Part shown: piece after piece, positions 1-12,300 of the stretch
Numbering within the stretch: the first letter of the stretch is position 1
Layout: every line of letters begins with the position of its first letter
Assembly (NCBI RefSeq): GCF_021976095.1
Contig: NW_025813489.1
Span: forward strand, 290,001-354,000
DNA from: Xenia sp. Carnegie-2017
Lineage: Eukaryota; Cnidaria; Anthozoa; Malacalcyonacea; Xeniidae
DNA length: 64,000 nt
Direction of reading: 5' to 3'
The notes under the pieces: generated by a model
What the model saw: the letters and a program-made list of their open reading frames with translations, nothing else
Database searches by the model: none
What the model was told of the DNA's origin: nothing
Program-made: the position numbers and the translations under genes

Positions 1-232
1 GCACCATGTCTTTTTAATCAAAAAGAAGTATGTTTGGCTTTCACAGCTCTTCAGCCAAACAGGAAACAGTACTCACAGTGCAATTAGAGATTTTCAGCAG
101 TGCAATTACAAATTTTAACAGTGCAATTGCAGACTTATAAACGAGATTTAATGAACTTCATGAAAGACTCACGAAACTCGTTCAATTGTTATGCTGGCTA
201 TAAACTCTGTTAATGATGTGACTAATTTTTAG

Positions 233-600
233 ACGAATTACAAGATTTGAAGTTTGAGTTCCATGATCTACAAGATGAACACGAAGAACTTAAGACTTCG
301 CTTGGTAACACAGACGCCATTTCTGCAACTACGATCGTCGCTGTAGATAAAACCAGTGAGATTGAAATACTGCGCGCGAAAATCGACGCTTTGGAAAGCG
401 ATGTGGAACGTTATCGCCGTGCAATCGGAGAGCTTGAGAAAACGAACAAATCGTTTCAAGAAAGGGAGTTGGAGTTGCTGAACGCCGATAGAGAAAAGAC
501 GATGCATCTTGACATCGCCGTGAAAAAGATACGTGCTTTGGAAAAAGACGTTGGTATGTTTGCCAGACAGAGCAGCGAGCTCAAAGCTGAGATGAGGCTC
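233..600 (+). CDS. coiled-coil protein exon, gene unknown
   Basis: An acceptor AG at 231-232 opens a frame rich in Glu, Lys, Leu and Arg with heptad-like spacing (for example EILRAKIDALESDVERYRR), so the product is a long coiled coil. The frame ends at a TAA at 601. The next frame stays open and protein-like (EALKNRDHESTFDVMHGEPA) up to a good donor, GTAAGT, near 656, which suggests a one-base shift near 590-600. It could be stalk from a kinesin-14 or another cytoskeletal protein, but nothing diagnostic is present. It lies upstream of the deoxynucleoside-kinase-like exons on the same strand, and there is no evidence that the two belong to one gene. Confidence 0.4.
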
Positions 601-656
601 TAAAAAATCGCGATCACGAATCTACTTTTGATGTAATGCATGGTGAACCAGCCAGG

Positions 657-1934
657 TAAGTTATTGCACATTTATTCATACCGTTTTTCCTCTATTTAGC
701 TCCCTGGATTTTTTTACTTCCCATAAAGTGGGAGATAATTTGAGGATGAGGTTTATACGAGGAGTGGGGGGACATAAATTTTTAGAAAAATTGCCAATGA
801 ATACTATTATACTCAACACTTGCTTGAATTTAAAAAAATTTTTTATATTAGTAAACTCAAATTTATAAACGCTGGTATCAATGAATAGAGCTTAATTAGT
901 TTGTTATAAATTCATTTAGATGATTTTATCAACTTCCCGGTGATTTTTTAATTTACTAAAGAGGGAGATAAATGAAAAGATCACTTCTTTTTTCTACCTT
1001 TTAAGGCCTGTACATATGAGACGGGCCCATTGAGTTCTATTAAATTACCGGTTGCGGAAAAGGGTCTGGAACCTGTCGTCAAAAAAAAACGTGGATGCTA
1101 CAAGGAAATTTTGATAAAAAAACTTCCACTTGAGTTTTTTCCTTCCCTCCTCATTTATAATGCAGCTCCAAGCGTTTAACAGATTGATGACTTGCCTTGT
1201 TTACGTTTTGCTGGCATGAAGACTTGGTCAAGTGAGTGCTTTTAGACAACACCAGCCAACTATTGTCAACCTGTCTTGGGTCACGTGTACTAAGTTGGTG
1301 TACTCCTTTTGTATTTTATACTCACTTGAAAGTAACGAGAAAAACGTCCCACTTAGCTCAACAGGAATCTAACCTTTGTATTACTCTGGGAATTCGTTTC
1401 ATTCAAATGTTTTACGGCTTTGTTGTGTTTTATCATTGCGGTTACTGCGATAAGAACGAAGTTGCGTAGATTGGTAATTAACGAGTCTCAACCGCAGCAA
1501 TTGCACCGCACCGCTATGTTGAGTTAGTAGTTTAATAAATGTATATATCTATATGTATTTATAAATATTGTAGATTTTAGCTAATTTCTTTTGAAGATTA
1601 TGCACAAATCGTGTTGTATGTTTAACGTTTGAAAATTCGGAAAAGCTTGTTCCCCATTGAACAAATGAAAGGCATACAAGTGAGTATCTTGCTTTAAGAA
1701 GTTATAAATTGTATTTACATTTTTTTCAATCTTGTATGCGGGTTCGTTGCGTGAAAAAGATAATTCCGAAATTTTACGTTCTTTTTTGGAACTCTCTTAA
1801 ATATGGACACCAAAATTTCCCAAAACATAAAACACCACCATCCACAATTTTTATGGAATGTGCAACACTTTACATATTTACTTTTTACTTCTGCTTTTAA
1901 AACATTTCAAAGATAATTTTCTCGCACTTGTTAG
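657..1934. other. non-coding stretch, probably intron or intergenic
   Basis: A/T-rich sequence with no exon I can support. Open frames at 1236-1469 and 1709-1900 have no recognisable domain and look accidental. No P-loop exon (GxxxxGKS/T) for the kinase-like gene that follows was found here, so its 5' exons are either missing or outside the window. Confidence 0.4.
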
Positions 1935-4323
1935 GATATCAGCACTACTGCAATTTAAGGCATCAAGTTCTGCAATTGGTTCCATTTCCAGAATTGGTTA
2001 TTTACCTGGATGTTACCCCTGAAGAATACCATAAGAGAATTATGGACAGAGGAAGGGTAACTAATTTTACAAACTCTAAGTATTTCTTTCAATAAGTTTA
2101 TTAAAATTTATGATGTTTCTTGAGGCGATGGACAGAAAAGTAGCCCCCATTTGTAAACTTATGGTCTTAGGTCCGTAACTCGTAACCAAAAAACGGCGTT
2201 CTTGGAGAAATGTTATAGAAATGAAGGCGTACTGTTAAAGAATGAATGAATTGAGCAAAATTGTCGTATTGACAATCCTGAACTAAAACATTAATCACTC
2301 AATTAAAAGGAGAATAGAATTTAAGAAATAGCACGCATATTTTTGACTTCATGCTATTGTTGTTCTGCGAGGTTATCAATTACAATTACGCCGAAGAAAC
2401 GAATGTTCTACGCCAAAGATACTGTTGTAATTTTCAAGCGCGTATCCTTGTACAGTCATTGATAACACAATGAATAAAATAGTTTGTAATTCTTTGTTGG
2501 AATTCCATGTGGTCGTGAGAACGCTAACGACCACAAAAACTGATTTTTTAACATTTTAGCAATAAAATGTTTTGTATAAACTTTCGTTTTCAAAGATTAA
2601 GTGCTGACTTAAATCTTTTTTATTCTGGTCACGTACGTACATTTATCGATGCCTTAAAGTAAACAAGTAATTTTTTAGGTCGTCACTTTTTTGTCCAACC
2701 CCCCTCCTCTTAATGTTGAAGACGTGTTTATATGGGTCCTCTTCATTGGAAAATCTTAAATGAGTAATTTTGCGTTTGTTTAATGATCTTCGTTCTATGT
2801 CAACTGTTACATTATTGTTGCCAGTACAAACCATTAAATTGTTGAAAAATGTGCACTTTTAGCAATTGCTTCTGTCAACGTTTATTAAAACCAATAACCT
2901 AACTTCTCTTATTCTACATTTTAGTTGTTGGTTTATACTGTATTTGAAACAAATTTGTTACAGGAGAATAAAATTCAGACACAAGTTAACAACTTTTATA
3001 TTTTCTTAGAGTTTTGAAATGAATATTCCCATCCAGTATCTGATTAATCTACACAGCCAGTATGGAAAATTGTTAGATGAAATGAAGTAAGTACAAATTA
3101 AAACTGTATTGGTATGCATATAATTGATATTGCGAGATATCTCTTTCTGTTATCTTATCTCTAGAGATAATGGCACTAGAATTATGAAATACGATTGGGC
3201 AAACTTTGGATATTCGTCAGAGGTACTGGTCATTTTAACTTTAATAACATAAGTCATAAACGTGGCAAGTTGTGTTTTCCTGTAGTTCAAGACTTTTTTT
3301 GAAACATGATTTTTTTTTCATGCGTTTGTTTAAACTTTGTTTTGGTTGCAAATAGTAGGTTTATTTTTATGTTGGGAGAATTTCTACCGTAAACGACCGT
3401 TTAACAGTCGTAACGTAGTTACATATGTACATGTGATAGAGGGCGCAAAACTCAGTGTTGCCTGAATTTCCATTTTACTAAATTGTAGCTACGAAATGAG
3501 ATTTTTAAATTATTATTCATGTACATAAAAGTCGATGTTTTTTTCGGAATTTAGACATTTGACAGAAATCATTTGTAACCTCAGCTGATTAAGGTACTGA
3601 TAATGTGTAGGTTGACAAAGATATTAAAGAGTTGAAAATTGAAAAAAATCCTCTGGTAGAAGGAAATTATGACGAAATGTATGTGGTACAAAGTATGTTA
3701 TTTAACTCTGATTAGGACTTTCACTGTCTTTGCCAGATCTCTCATCTGTAGTCTTGCATGTATGTCCTGTGTTTGGTTAAATGTTAGCTAAAGCAATTTT
3801 TTACTTCCTACTTTTTTATACTCGCACAACAGTTTTTAGGTTCAGTCTAAACGCATTTAGTTCATATAAATTTTTTAAAACAGCCATGAAAAAGCAAAGG
3901 AAAGTTTTGACTCAGATCACAAATTGGACATGGATCCTCTTGGTGATGTTGAAGTAAGTTAGTTATTGTTTTTGCAACAAAATACTGTAGCTCTTGAAAC
4001 TTAAAAATGATGTCGTGGTAATAATAATGGAGAATTGATAATATAGTGAAGGCTGAATATTGCAGAAAATGACAGTCGTCTGTAATTGGTTGGTTTCAAA
4101 TTACGTAATCAAGCCCATAATGCAGTGCAAGAATCTGTAAAAATAAGTGGCACCCCAACCATTTTATACCCTATGTACACTAAAAACCCTATTTTATACC
4201 CAATGTACACTAAAAACAATTGCTAAAATTTAGGATGTCCTAAAAGATCATGAAATCCAAAAGGAAGAGAGAAAATCTCATCATTTAGAGTCAGAATATA
4301 CTTCTACAGAGAAAAAATCGTGA
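1935..4323 (+). CDS. deoxynucleoside kinase family gene, last six exons
   Basis: Six exons with consistent phases end in a TGA: 1935-2056, 3010-3086, 3165-3222, 3611-3678, 3884-3953 and 4234-4323. The product contains ELVIYLDVTPEEYHKRI, then RGR followed by SFEMNIPIQYLINLHSQYG. This matches the LID and late-helix region of the deoxynucleoside kinase family (dCK/dGK/TK2, and the related complex I subunit NDUFA10), where an aliphatic-YLxxxPE strand precedes RIxxRxR and an E-x3-P-xxYLxxLH segment. A YDWANFG motif follows, as in dAK/dGK-like members. Such enzymes phosphorylate deoxynucleosides for salvage in mitochondria or cytosol. The C-terminal 50 residues are hydrophilic and unassigned. The P-loop exon is not in the window, so catalytic competence cannot be judged, and an NDUFA10-like non-catalytic paralogue is the main alternative. 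Confidence 0.62.
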
Positions 4324-5728
4324 TTTTTGTTGTGAGTACCGTGACTTTTGTAGTAACCACAGAACCATGCAGCCCCATGCAGAGATAAGAAACTTCATCT
4401 TTTATATTTCATATTGTGAACGGCTAAATTTAAATTTGGATACTATGTCTTTAAAACACATTTCTTCGATAAGTCTTAAATGTTGTGTACAAATGTTGTT
4501 AATAATTCTTTATTGTGTAATTGTGTTATGTGTTAAATATATCTTTAATAGTTTATGCATATAAGAATGTATCGATCTTGTCTTTATATTGTTCATAAGG
4601 ACATACATACTTTAAATGATGTTGATAATGTTGATATTTTAGCTACAAATCCTTTACTAATCACGAGCGAAGATTATACGAAGAAAACGATATTCATATG
4701 TATTTTATCGTCGTTTAGCTTTTTATTAGCACTCAGTCTTAACTTGTATAGTTTTTAGTAGAATAGTGACAGCGAGCAGAAATCAATCTTTTCACTCTCC
4801 AATCACGATCCCTTGGGTCAACCAAAAGTAAAGGACAATTTTAATGAAGATGTTGTTATTGAAGATATGGCAAAATGTCGCGACAGAAAACAATCAAATA
4901 ATGAAGGTGCTGGATTAGTGGATTATTTATTATGTATAAACTCATGTCATCCATAATATAATGAAACACTAGTTCCTTCAACTATTTTTATTCAGCAATG
5001 AAAGCTGTTTGTGTTAACAACAATAGCGTTCACATAGAAAGTTTGACAAATCATTTAGTAAAAAAGTCCATAATGGCCCATAAAAAATCGTATCAAACCA
5101 CTAAAACAAAATTTAAAAAATCCTGCTTTTCGGTCCACTCTATTTACAAGACATCTTCTCGTTTTAGACTGGTTAATTTTTTCCGTTTCTGGTTTACTTG
5201 TTCCGTTTTTTTTCATTCTCAGTTTTCAACTTTTTATGTTTTTCTTCTTTTTCCTGTTTCTTTTCACGATAGCCTTTTGTGAAATGTAGTAAGTGTCTAA
5301 AATCTCTGTGAAATTAGTACAGAGGCAGTGCGGGCTTTGATCAAAATTATTTTTATGTTGTTTTGATTGACATGTGGGAAGGAGAGCCAATAGCCGTGCC
5401 CATCCATCTATGATAAATAATAACTATGTTACGTTTATAAAACTATAGTTCTAGCATGATGGCAGCAAGAACGATTGTTGATTACGAATTTTACGATCAC
5501 TGGTTTTAGTTCACATGAAATTTGAAATGTCAAAGAAGGTAATTTTGGCAACTTAGGTCGAATCGCATCGTTAGAATACACGTTTTAGAGTCAAAATTTG
5601 TTATTGTGGTCTGATGCTTTTGCCAACTTGCCAACATTCAATCGTGGTTATGCTTGTATTTCGAGTTAGAATGAAAAGGATTATCAACTTTGTCTATGGA
5701 ATTTTCCTTGTAGTAAGTTTGTAGAATG
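4324..5728. other. intergenic, with one possible unassigned exon
   Basis: Mostly A/T-rich. Just before it, at 4160-4217, a short sequence (TATACCC, ATGTACACTAAAAAC) is repeated in tandem. From about 4768 a frame of roughly 60 codons is open (DPLGQPKVKDNFNEDVV) and follows acceptor-like AGs, but it has no family signature. It is listed only so it is not lost. The frame at 4998-5282 is low-complexity and probably accidental. Confidence 0.3.
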
Positions 5729-6890
5729 TTACAAATGCTTGACTTTAATGTACTTTAGCGATCTATTATTAGAAGAAGAAAACTCGCGATTTGCAAATTT
5801 GATGCCGTAATAAATTCGCATTCTTAAAAAAAGTTTGACCAAATATTGCAGTGGAAACTGTGAACATGTATGGAATGGCACTGGTATCAAGTTAAGACTC
5901 TTCAAGATGCTCTTTCCAACATTCAGATTTTTGGTTGTGACCGAGAAGCAATCCACGAAGGTGTCTTCAAGTTGCATAATGTAATTTAAATAGCACGATG
6001 AAGGAGCAGTCAGCCCACCAAAGTTGAGTTCTTTATATGCCTTTAAATAGCAACGCAAATTACCATCATTGTTTATGTTATTTGAAGTCAAAACGTTCTT
6101 ACATTGGAGACAGCTGTAGATTTTGAAATCTTTGCTTAGCAAATATCCTGAAACATAGGCAGCAGCATTTTTGAGCAATAAATTGTTGCTAATATTTTGT
6201 TCTCGGTAGTCATTTTCACCAATCAACAGTGAGTTACTTGGAGCTTTTGCATGGGTAAGTGGCATACTAAATGGTTTGGGCTTTTTTTTGAAAATTGTGT
6301 TAGCAGAGTGTCCATTTCTCTAGAACAGTTTCCTTTGGAAGAGGTCAAAAGTGAACTGAAAAAAACCTTTCAAAAAGCTCTGATAAATTGTATTGGCGTG
6401 GGATTGTCAGAATTACCTCCTTGCTGGCATATTGTTCCAAAAAAATTCTCTAGAGCATCTGTGTTTAATCTTCTGGTAAGCAAGAATGCAAAATTATGTG
6501 AGGCATGAAGATAGGTCCAGAGACAGATATTGGCCTTTATAGATATAAGCCATCCCTTCAGTGGTTTGATTCTGCCTGTGATGTTTTTACCATCTTTTAC
6601 CACTTTGATTCCATCGATAAAGGACATTGCTTCTTTGAGAAAAGCAATGTGATTATTGCTGTTGCTTATTGCACTTCTTTGTTCTTTTGCTGATTTCAGT
6701 GTGGAACTATTGACGCAATCGAAAAGCGAATCAAATTTCAAAAGCAACTCAGCTGTACCCAAGGCTGATGGTGGTAGTGCTCCAATTGATGAATATGTGC
6801 AAATCGATGCAGCAACGGTGTGGCTGAATATTTGTGCAGCATATTTAACTTGAAAATTAATGCAGCGACAGCGATGTAACGAAAATAACA
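5729..6890 (-). mobile_element. P-superfamily (THAP9-like) transposase remnant
   Basis: Two minus-strand open pieces, about 6370-6890 and 5729-6265, together carry the C-terminal half of a P-element-type transposase. The upstream piece has VKYAAQIFSHTVAASI, a CVNSS segment, and the hallmark RLNTDALENFFGTICQQGG followed by NSDNPT. These match the P/THAP9 pattern LNQDxLExFFGxIRxxGGxxxNPT. The downstream piece has AAAYVSGYLLSK, then SCLQC, then LNFGGLTAPS, which match the family's C-terminal YxxGY, Cys-x2-Cys and GGL-x-PS segments. A stop and a frame change separate the pieces near 6266-6370, and no N-terminal THAP domain was found, so this is a decayed DNA transposon. Terminal repeats were not identified. 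Confidence 0.75.
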
Positions 6891-6918
6891 ATATATATAT
6901 ATATATTAATAGAAGCAA

Positions 6919-7922
6919 GAGGACAATTTTATTTCCTTACAACGGAATCAATACTTTAAATTATCTAAAACATGACAAATATAAGGAACATATAGTTAAG
7001 AGCATCAGGAAGTTAGCTACAATCATACAATATATATATAAGAATTTTCCCAACACAATATGGCATGGGCATTAAATACAATTGCACAAGTTTGCAATTT
7101 CTCAATGAACATTTATCTAGTGTTCGGGATATGACTAAATTTGTCTGAATTCTAAAGCACCAAATCCAATGTCATACGAAATATCTTTTTTAGTGTAGCC
7201 CGTCCGTTGATAAATTTCACATTGTTCCTTCTTGTTTCTGATTTAAAGACGTTCGTTAAGCGCTTCTCCGCTTCCGTTGTTTACAAATAAATAAATACGA
7301 ATAACCTTGACCACACGGCCACGGCACAGCATTTCTCATACAGCTCTCGATAGAGTTGTACACATTGGTTGTACATGAAAAAGCATAAAAATATGTTGAT
7401 TGTATGTTCCCATTTCAGCACGATGCTGAGGGTAGGTCTTGATTGCCTTTATTAACCACAGCTTTGATTTGGTCGTCTCAGGATAAATATTTCAACTTTT
7501 CAAGTAATAACGCCAAGATTTTTGAGTTGTACATTGCTACCCTTATTTAGTGTAGCAAGTTTATCTTGCTGCCAACATGGCGGAGTAGTGCATGCGCATT
7601 AAAATTTAGGACCGCATTTTTCGCTAAGTGGCCCTTCTGTATGTTATCTATTCTGTGGCGATACGTAATGATTAAATTTGATCTCGTTAAGATTACGGAC
7701 AACCGTCAATCCTAGAACTGCGTTTTCGAAATTTATTGCCTTCTGCAATACAACTCTAATTCATCAAATTTGTATGACCAGTTCATACAGCAATAACTAC
7801 AACTTTTCCGAACCCCCGAACCAACGCTTGCAAGCTATATTTATGAATACTTATTCGGAAGTGGTTTTTGGGCGTTTGCATGACTTGCAATTACGCCATT
7901 CCGTTTATAATAAATAAATTCA
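6919..7922. other. intergenic, nothing recognised
   Basis: A/T-rich sequence between the P-like remnant and the Tc1-like element. A frame at 7678-7917 has no recognisable domain. No RNA gene or repeat array was seen. Confidence 0.4.
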
Positions 7923-8979
7923 AAGTTACTTTCTAATGTTGCCAACTACATTTCCAATATGGAATATTTGATATGAACTTGTCAACTTGAGTTGACAAGT
8001 TGTGTACTTGAGTACTGAAGTAAGTGAAGTTGTGAACTAAAGTTGCGAAGTACAAGCAAACTGGAAAGGTCTTTGTACCCTGTAGACATTCAATCCTGAT
8101 TCATTGTAGGCAATGAATCCGTTCAGTAAGCAAGGAAAAGCTTTAGCAATTCTAATCCGTTTGACGGCCCTCTAAGAGTGTTAAACAGCGATACGCCGTT
8201 TACATTATGTAAAAAACTTACAGTAAATGTGGCACTAGAAGAGTATCGTTGGATTTTAAATGCAGAAGTATCCTGCATACAGTGCCCTCGACGTCTGTTG
8301 CCACTCGTAACAACTACAGGCGACTCATCAAAGAAATGCATACGGCTGCAATCAAACAATGAAATATTTGCTACGTAAGCTTCTAACTTCTCCATAACGT
8401 CCGGCTGTTCTGTCTCTCGAGGAATTTGACTTATTATTTTGTTAGAGTAACCAAGATCTTTTTTCGAAATTCTACTAATGGATGACCTTCTAGGTATGTT
8501 TGCTGGAAGGCAAACTTAGTTATTTTCTAGGTGTTGCTGAATCTCTTTACGTAAATAGATGGTTTATTAATTTTTAGACATTCAGCGTATGCAATAACGT
8601 CATCCTTACGCGTGGTTCGAACATCACGTTCGCCCTGGCGAGGTGCAATAGAACCAGTGTCTACCCATAGATCTATTATATTTGATATAGTCTTATACGG
8701 TAGATTTAGTTGTTTCAAAATGTTTGTCAAACGCTGGTTATTTAACCACCTTTCAAGTATTTCATTTCTTACTTCTATTGGTAAAGCTTCTCCTTGCTTA
8801 CTGAACGGATTTATCGCCAAATGTCTACAGGGAACAAAGACATTTCACGTTTGCCTGTACTTCGCAACTTTAGTTCATAACTTCAGTACTCAAGTACACA
8901 ACTTGTCAACTCAAGTTGACAAGTTCATATCGAATATTCCATATTTGGAAATGTAGTTGGCAACATTAGAAAGTAACTT
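7923..8979 (-). mobile_element. Tc1/mariner-class element with long inverted ends
   Basis: The ends are near-perfect inverted copies, beginning AAGTTACTTTCTAATGTTGC on the left and mirrored on the right up to 8979. The inverted similarity runs inward for roughly 230 bp (about 7923-8150 against 8745-8979). It includes the first codons of the transposase, so both ends carry a copy of that coding start. Minus-strand pieces at 8527-8820 and 8123-8395 encode a paired-like helix-turn-helix (FSKQGEALPIEVRNEILERW, then LPYKTISNIIDLW) and a DDE-type segment (MHFFDESPVVVTSGNRRRGH). The middle of the transposase is missing, so the element is non-autonomous. A TA target duplication is not visible. Confidence 0.7.
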
Positions 8980-8994
8980 CGCAACCGCCATTTG

Positions 8995-9042
8995 AAAAGT
9001 TAACTGAAATCGACACTAATTTGTCGATTTCAGTTAACTTTT
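8995..9042. repeat. perfect hairpin 1
   Basis: The left arm, AAAAGTTAACTGAAATCGAC plus A, is followed by a 6-base spacer and its exact reverse complement. It lies immediately beside the Tc1-like element and just upstream of hairpin 2. It is probably a relic of a fold-back element or a template-switch product. Confidence 0.8.
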
Positions 9043-9045
9043 AGT

Positions 9046-9102
9046 CATCATGACAGAGAAGCATATATGTTTATCTAACATATATGCTTCTCTGTCATGA
9101 TG
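9046..9102. repeat. perfect hairpin 2
   Basis: Arms of 25 bases starting CATCATGACAGAGAAGCATA flank a 7-base spacer. Similarity between kinesin copies A and B begins within a few bases of its right edge (A 9103, B just after the donor at 41765). The hairpin therefore marks the breakpoint where copy A loses its upstream neck exon. Confidence 0.8.
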
Positions 9103-9305
9103 TTGTTTATTTATGTAGATCTTTCAATCTTTTATTGGGAACATTACGCTGTTCCGTAAAATGCATTACGCTGTTCCTTTCAATCTCTTATTGGGAACAT
9201 TACGCTGTTCCGTTTATTTATGTTTACGTACGCACATAAACATACCAACGTTGTTTGGTGAATATTGAAGATTGATTCAAATGTTTTGCAAACTTTCCTG
9301 TTTAG

Positions 9306-12300
9306 TCTAGTACTTTGTCTAAGAAAAGCCAACAAGCCAGAATGTCATTTTCATTTGACAAAGCATTTTGTCCAGAAACCACTCAAGTAACGATTTATCA
9401 AGAAACAGCACAGCTAGTTCAAAGTGTGCTTGATGGATACAATGTTTGCATCTTTGCGTATGGTCAGACTGGATCAGGTAAAACATTTACAATGGAAGGT
9501 GATATCAACGGCCGTGATACGTGGGGTGTGATACCACGTGCTATGGAACAAGTCTTCCTTAGTGCCAAGGATCTCATGAGTAAAGGTTGGAAGGTAATAA
9601 ATGTCAATTTTGTACACATAAAGTATATTATTAATGACGAGAGTTGACTTTTCAGAAAGATACATGTAGCTCACGACACATGATTATGTTAAATCACTCG
9701 ATTGGGGTTTTTCCAGCCATTTATTCAATCATGATTTTTCCCAAAACTTTATGTAGTACGAGATACAAGCGTCTTTTCTCGAAATATACAACGAGACAAT
9801 ACGTGATCTCCTTGGAAACCCTGACAGCAAACATGAGATTAAACAAGCAACCACAAACAATGGCAAACAAGCCAACGATGTGTTTGTTACCAACTTGAAA
9901 GCCGTTGCCGTTACATCATCCGATCAAGTAAGTAGCATTCTATTTCGTCATCGGCCTAAGTCGTTACGGGGCCGTACGAAAGGCTGTAACACGTGTGCGC
10001 AAGCAAGATTTTTTTTGAAGAGGTTTTTTCATTTCAGTTTTTTGGATTTTGCGGTTGTGGAGTGAGTTATCTGTGTTGCTCTAAGTTTATATCGTTTTAG
10101 TTTATGGTTTCTATGTATTTTTTCTAAACTTTGTTTCGCCTTAGTTTTGCGTTTTTAGCTCTCTATTATTGAAGCAAACGATGATATCGTTGAATTTCAT
10201 AATTAGTTTTCTCATACTAACATGCCGGCTACGTACGTCTCCTACGTGAATCGCCATCTTCTATGTAACGCAAAAAATTATGTGTTTGTAAATGCAGATC
10301 GTCCAGGTTGGTATAATCCTGAGAAGGACTGTTTTTCTTGTTGTTGACTGACGTTTCGACAACCTTAGCGGTAGTCATCTTCAGAGTTCATCTCTGAAGA
10401 TGAAACAGAGTTCATCTCTGAAGAGTCATTTTGACTCTGTATATGGCTTCCGCTAAGGTTGTCGAAACTTCAGTCAACAACAACAAAAACAGTCCTTCTC
10501 AGGACTATACCAACCTGGACGATCTACATTTACAAACATGTAACGATACTCTCGGCTCAAACCATTTACTTTACTGCAAAAAAGTATGGTTGATAATAAG
10601 AACTTAATACTTCCCTCTCTCAGCATCCGTGGTTTCTCAAAAATCACAGCAATCGGCGACAAAGGAAGCCAATGCACTAGCCTCATAAGAGGCAACACAT
10701 GCAGCCTCTGATGAAACATAAGCCCGTCTTCTGATTAAGCTTAAACGTTATATAACAGGGACAGTGTTCCCCATAACACGCAAGTATAGCCTTTTTGAAG
10801 CAAATGATCACCAAAATTTACTTCCGAAATTTTTGATGGTTTCCTTCATGTTGCCTTCATACGGCAACGCTGAGAGAGAAAGTTTGAGAATTCGAAAATG
10901 ATGGTTTTCTTATAGTTGACTCTCGGGCCCCTTCTGATCATCCAAAAACACGCATATCAGATGAGAAAACTGAAATTGTTCATAAAAATTACAAGCAAGC
11001 CACATGAAATGCTTTTTCGAGTTGATTTATACAAACAGCCAGTGTATCCCCTTAAGGGAATCTGTGACAACTGTTCTTCTATTTGAATAGGTAGAATAGC
11101 AAAGTGGAAAAGTTGAATTTTTAGAAAGGCAATATATTTGCTCCAGTAAATCATTTGCCAAAGAACATGCTTTTGAGGGGTTTTTCGAAAGGCTTCCAAT
11201 GCAAATTGTAAAAAGCTTGTAAAACCGGTTGCTAGTTTTCTCTTCCAAAATTCTCTTCTTTTCCCAATACTGCTATACAAAGTACTATCTTTCAAAAGAA
11301 CTTAACACTACATATCATGAATATATGAGTACGAGCCTCTTCCCCCAGTTAACAATCTTTCTACGCCCATGCTCGTCCAGTTGCTCAGCATAAACATTTA
11401 CACTCGCTCTTTAACACTGGTTTGCGCATGCATCGTACTGTATCTTGTACAACTTCCATTTGTAACTGTTGACTCGTAGAATTCTTTCTAATTTGAGTTA
11501 TAATGTTCTACGTTGCGTACAATACACTGCTGTGCTGTATCTTGTACAACTTCCATTTGTAACTGTTGACTCGTAGAATTCCTTCTAATTTGCGTTATAA
11601 TGTTCTACGTTGCGTACAATACACTGCTGTGTTGCATCTTGTTTGTAATTAATAAAATGCTTTACATTCACGTGTCATTTAAATATACTAGGGAGCTTTA
11701 GCACGAGTACGGCTACGTGTTTTTGTTGTCGCAACAATGTTTTTGCGCCAAAATGACGTAAGTCGTACTCGTAGTCTTTGCTAAAACTCCCTATTATTTT
11801 GTTACGTACGTCATTTTTAGGTAAGTGAGCTTGTCATGGCATATTTACTCTTTAAGAAACATGATTACAATGAGTGTGACCTCACTCACTTTTTGCTGTT
11901 GTTTTTTGTTATTTTTTATCTATATTGTAAAATTTTCATACTCTAGGTGTCCAGTTTACTACGAAAGGCTTACGAAAATCGTTCTGTGGCCGCTACAAAC
12001 TGTAATGATCGCTCGTCGAGAAGTCACTCTGTCTTTCAACTAAAACTCGTCGGGAGTAATGGGATTACTGGGGAACTAAGTCAAGGCAGGAGTATGCATA
12101 TTTATGTTTTTGTTTTCAGTTTAAGAATTTTTGAAATAGTTCGTCATATTAGAATATGGATGTTGACTATCGACTTAGTTCTATATGATTAGTCCAGCTT
12201 TTATTTTGCTTTAACACGTTTCCACGCGGTAAAACAGGGACTGCGCAGCGAAATCAAATCTGGAGGGGGGTTGGGTAAAGCCTGTTTTCCACTAGGCACG

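Noticed and set aside
233-600. Calling the coiled-coil exon kinesin-14 stalk
   Set aside because: The composition fits, but no kinesin-specific residue is present and another gene's exons lie between it and the motor.
6251-7075. Plus-strand frames opposite the P-like transposase
   Set aside because: They are shadows; conserved family motifs are on the minus strand.
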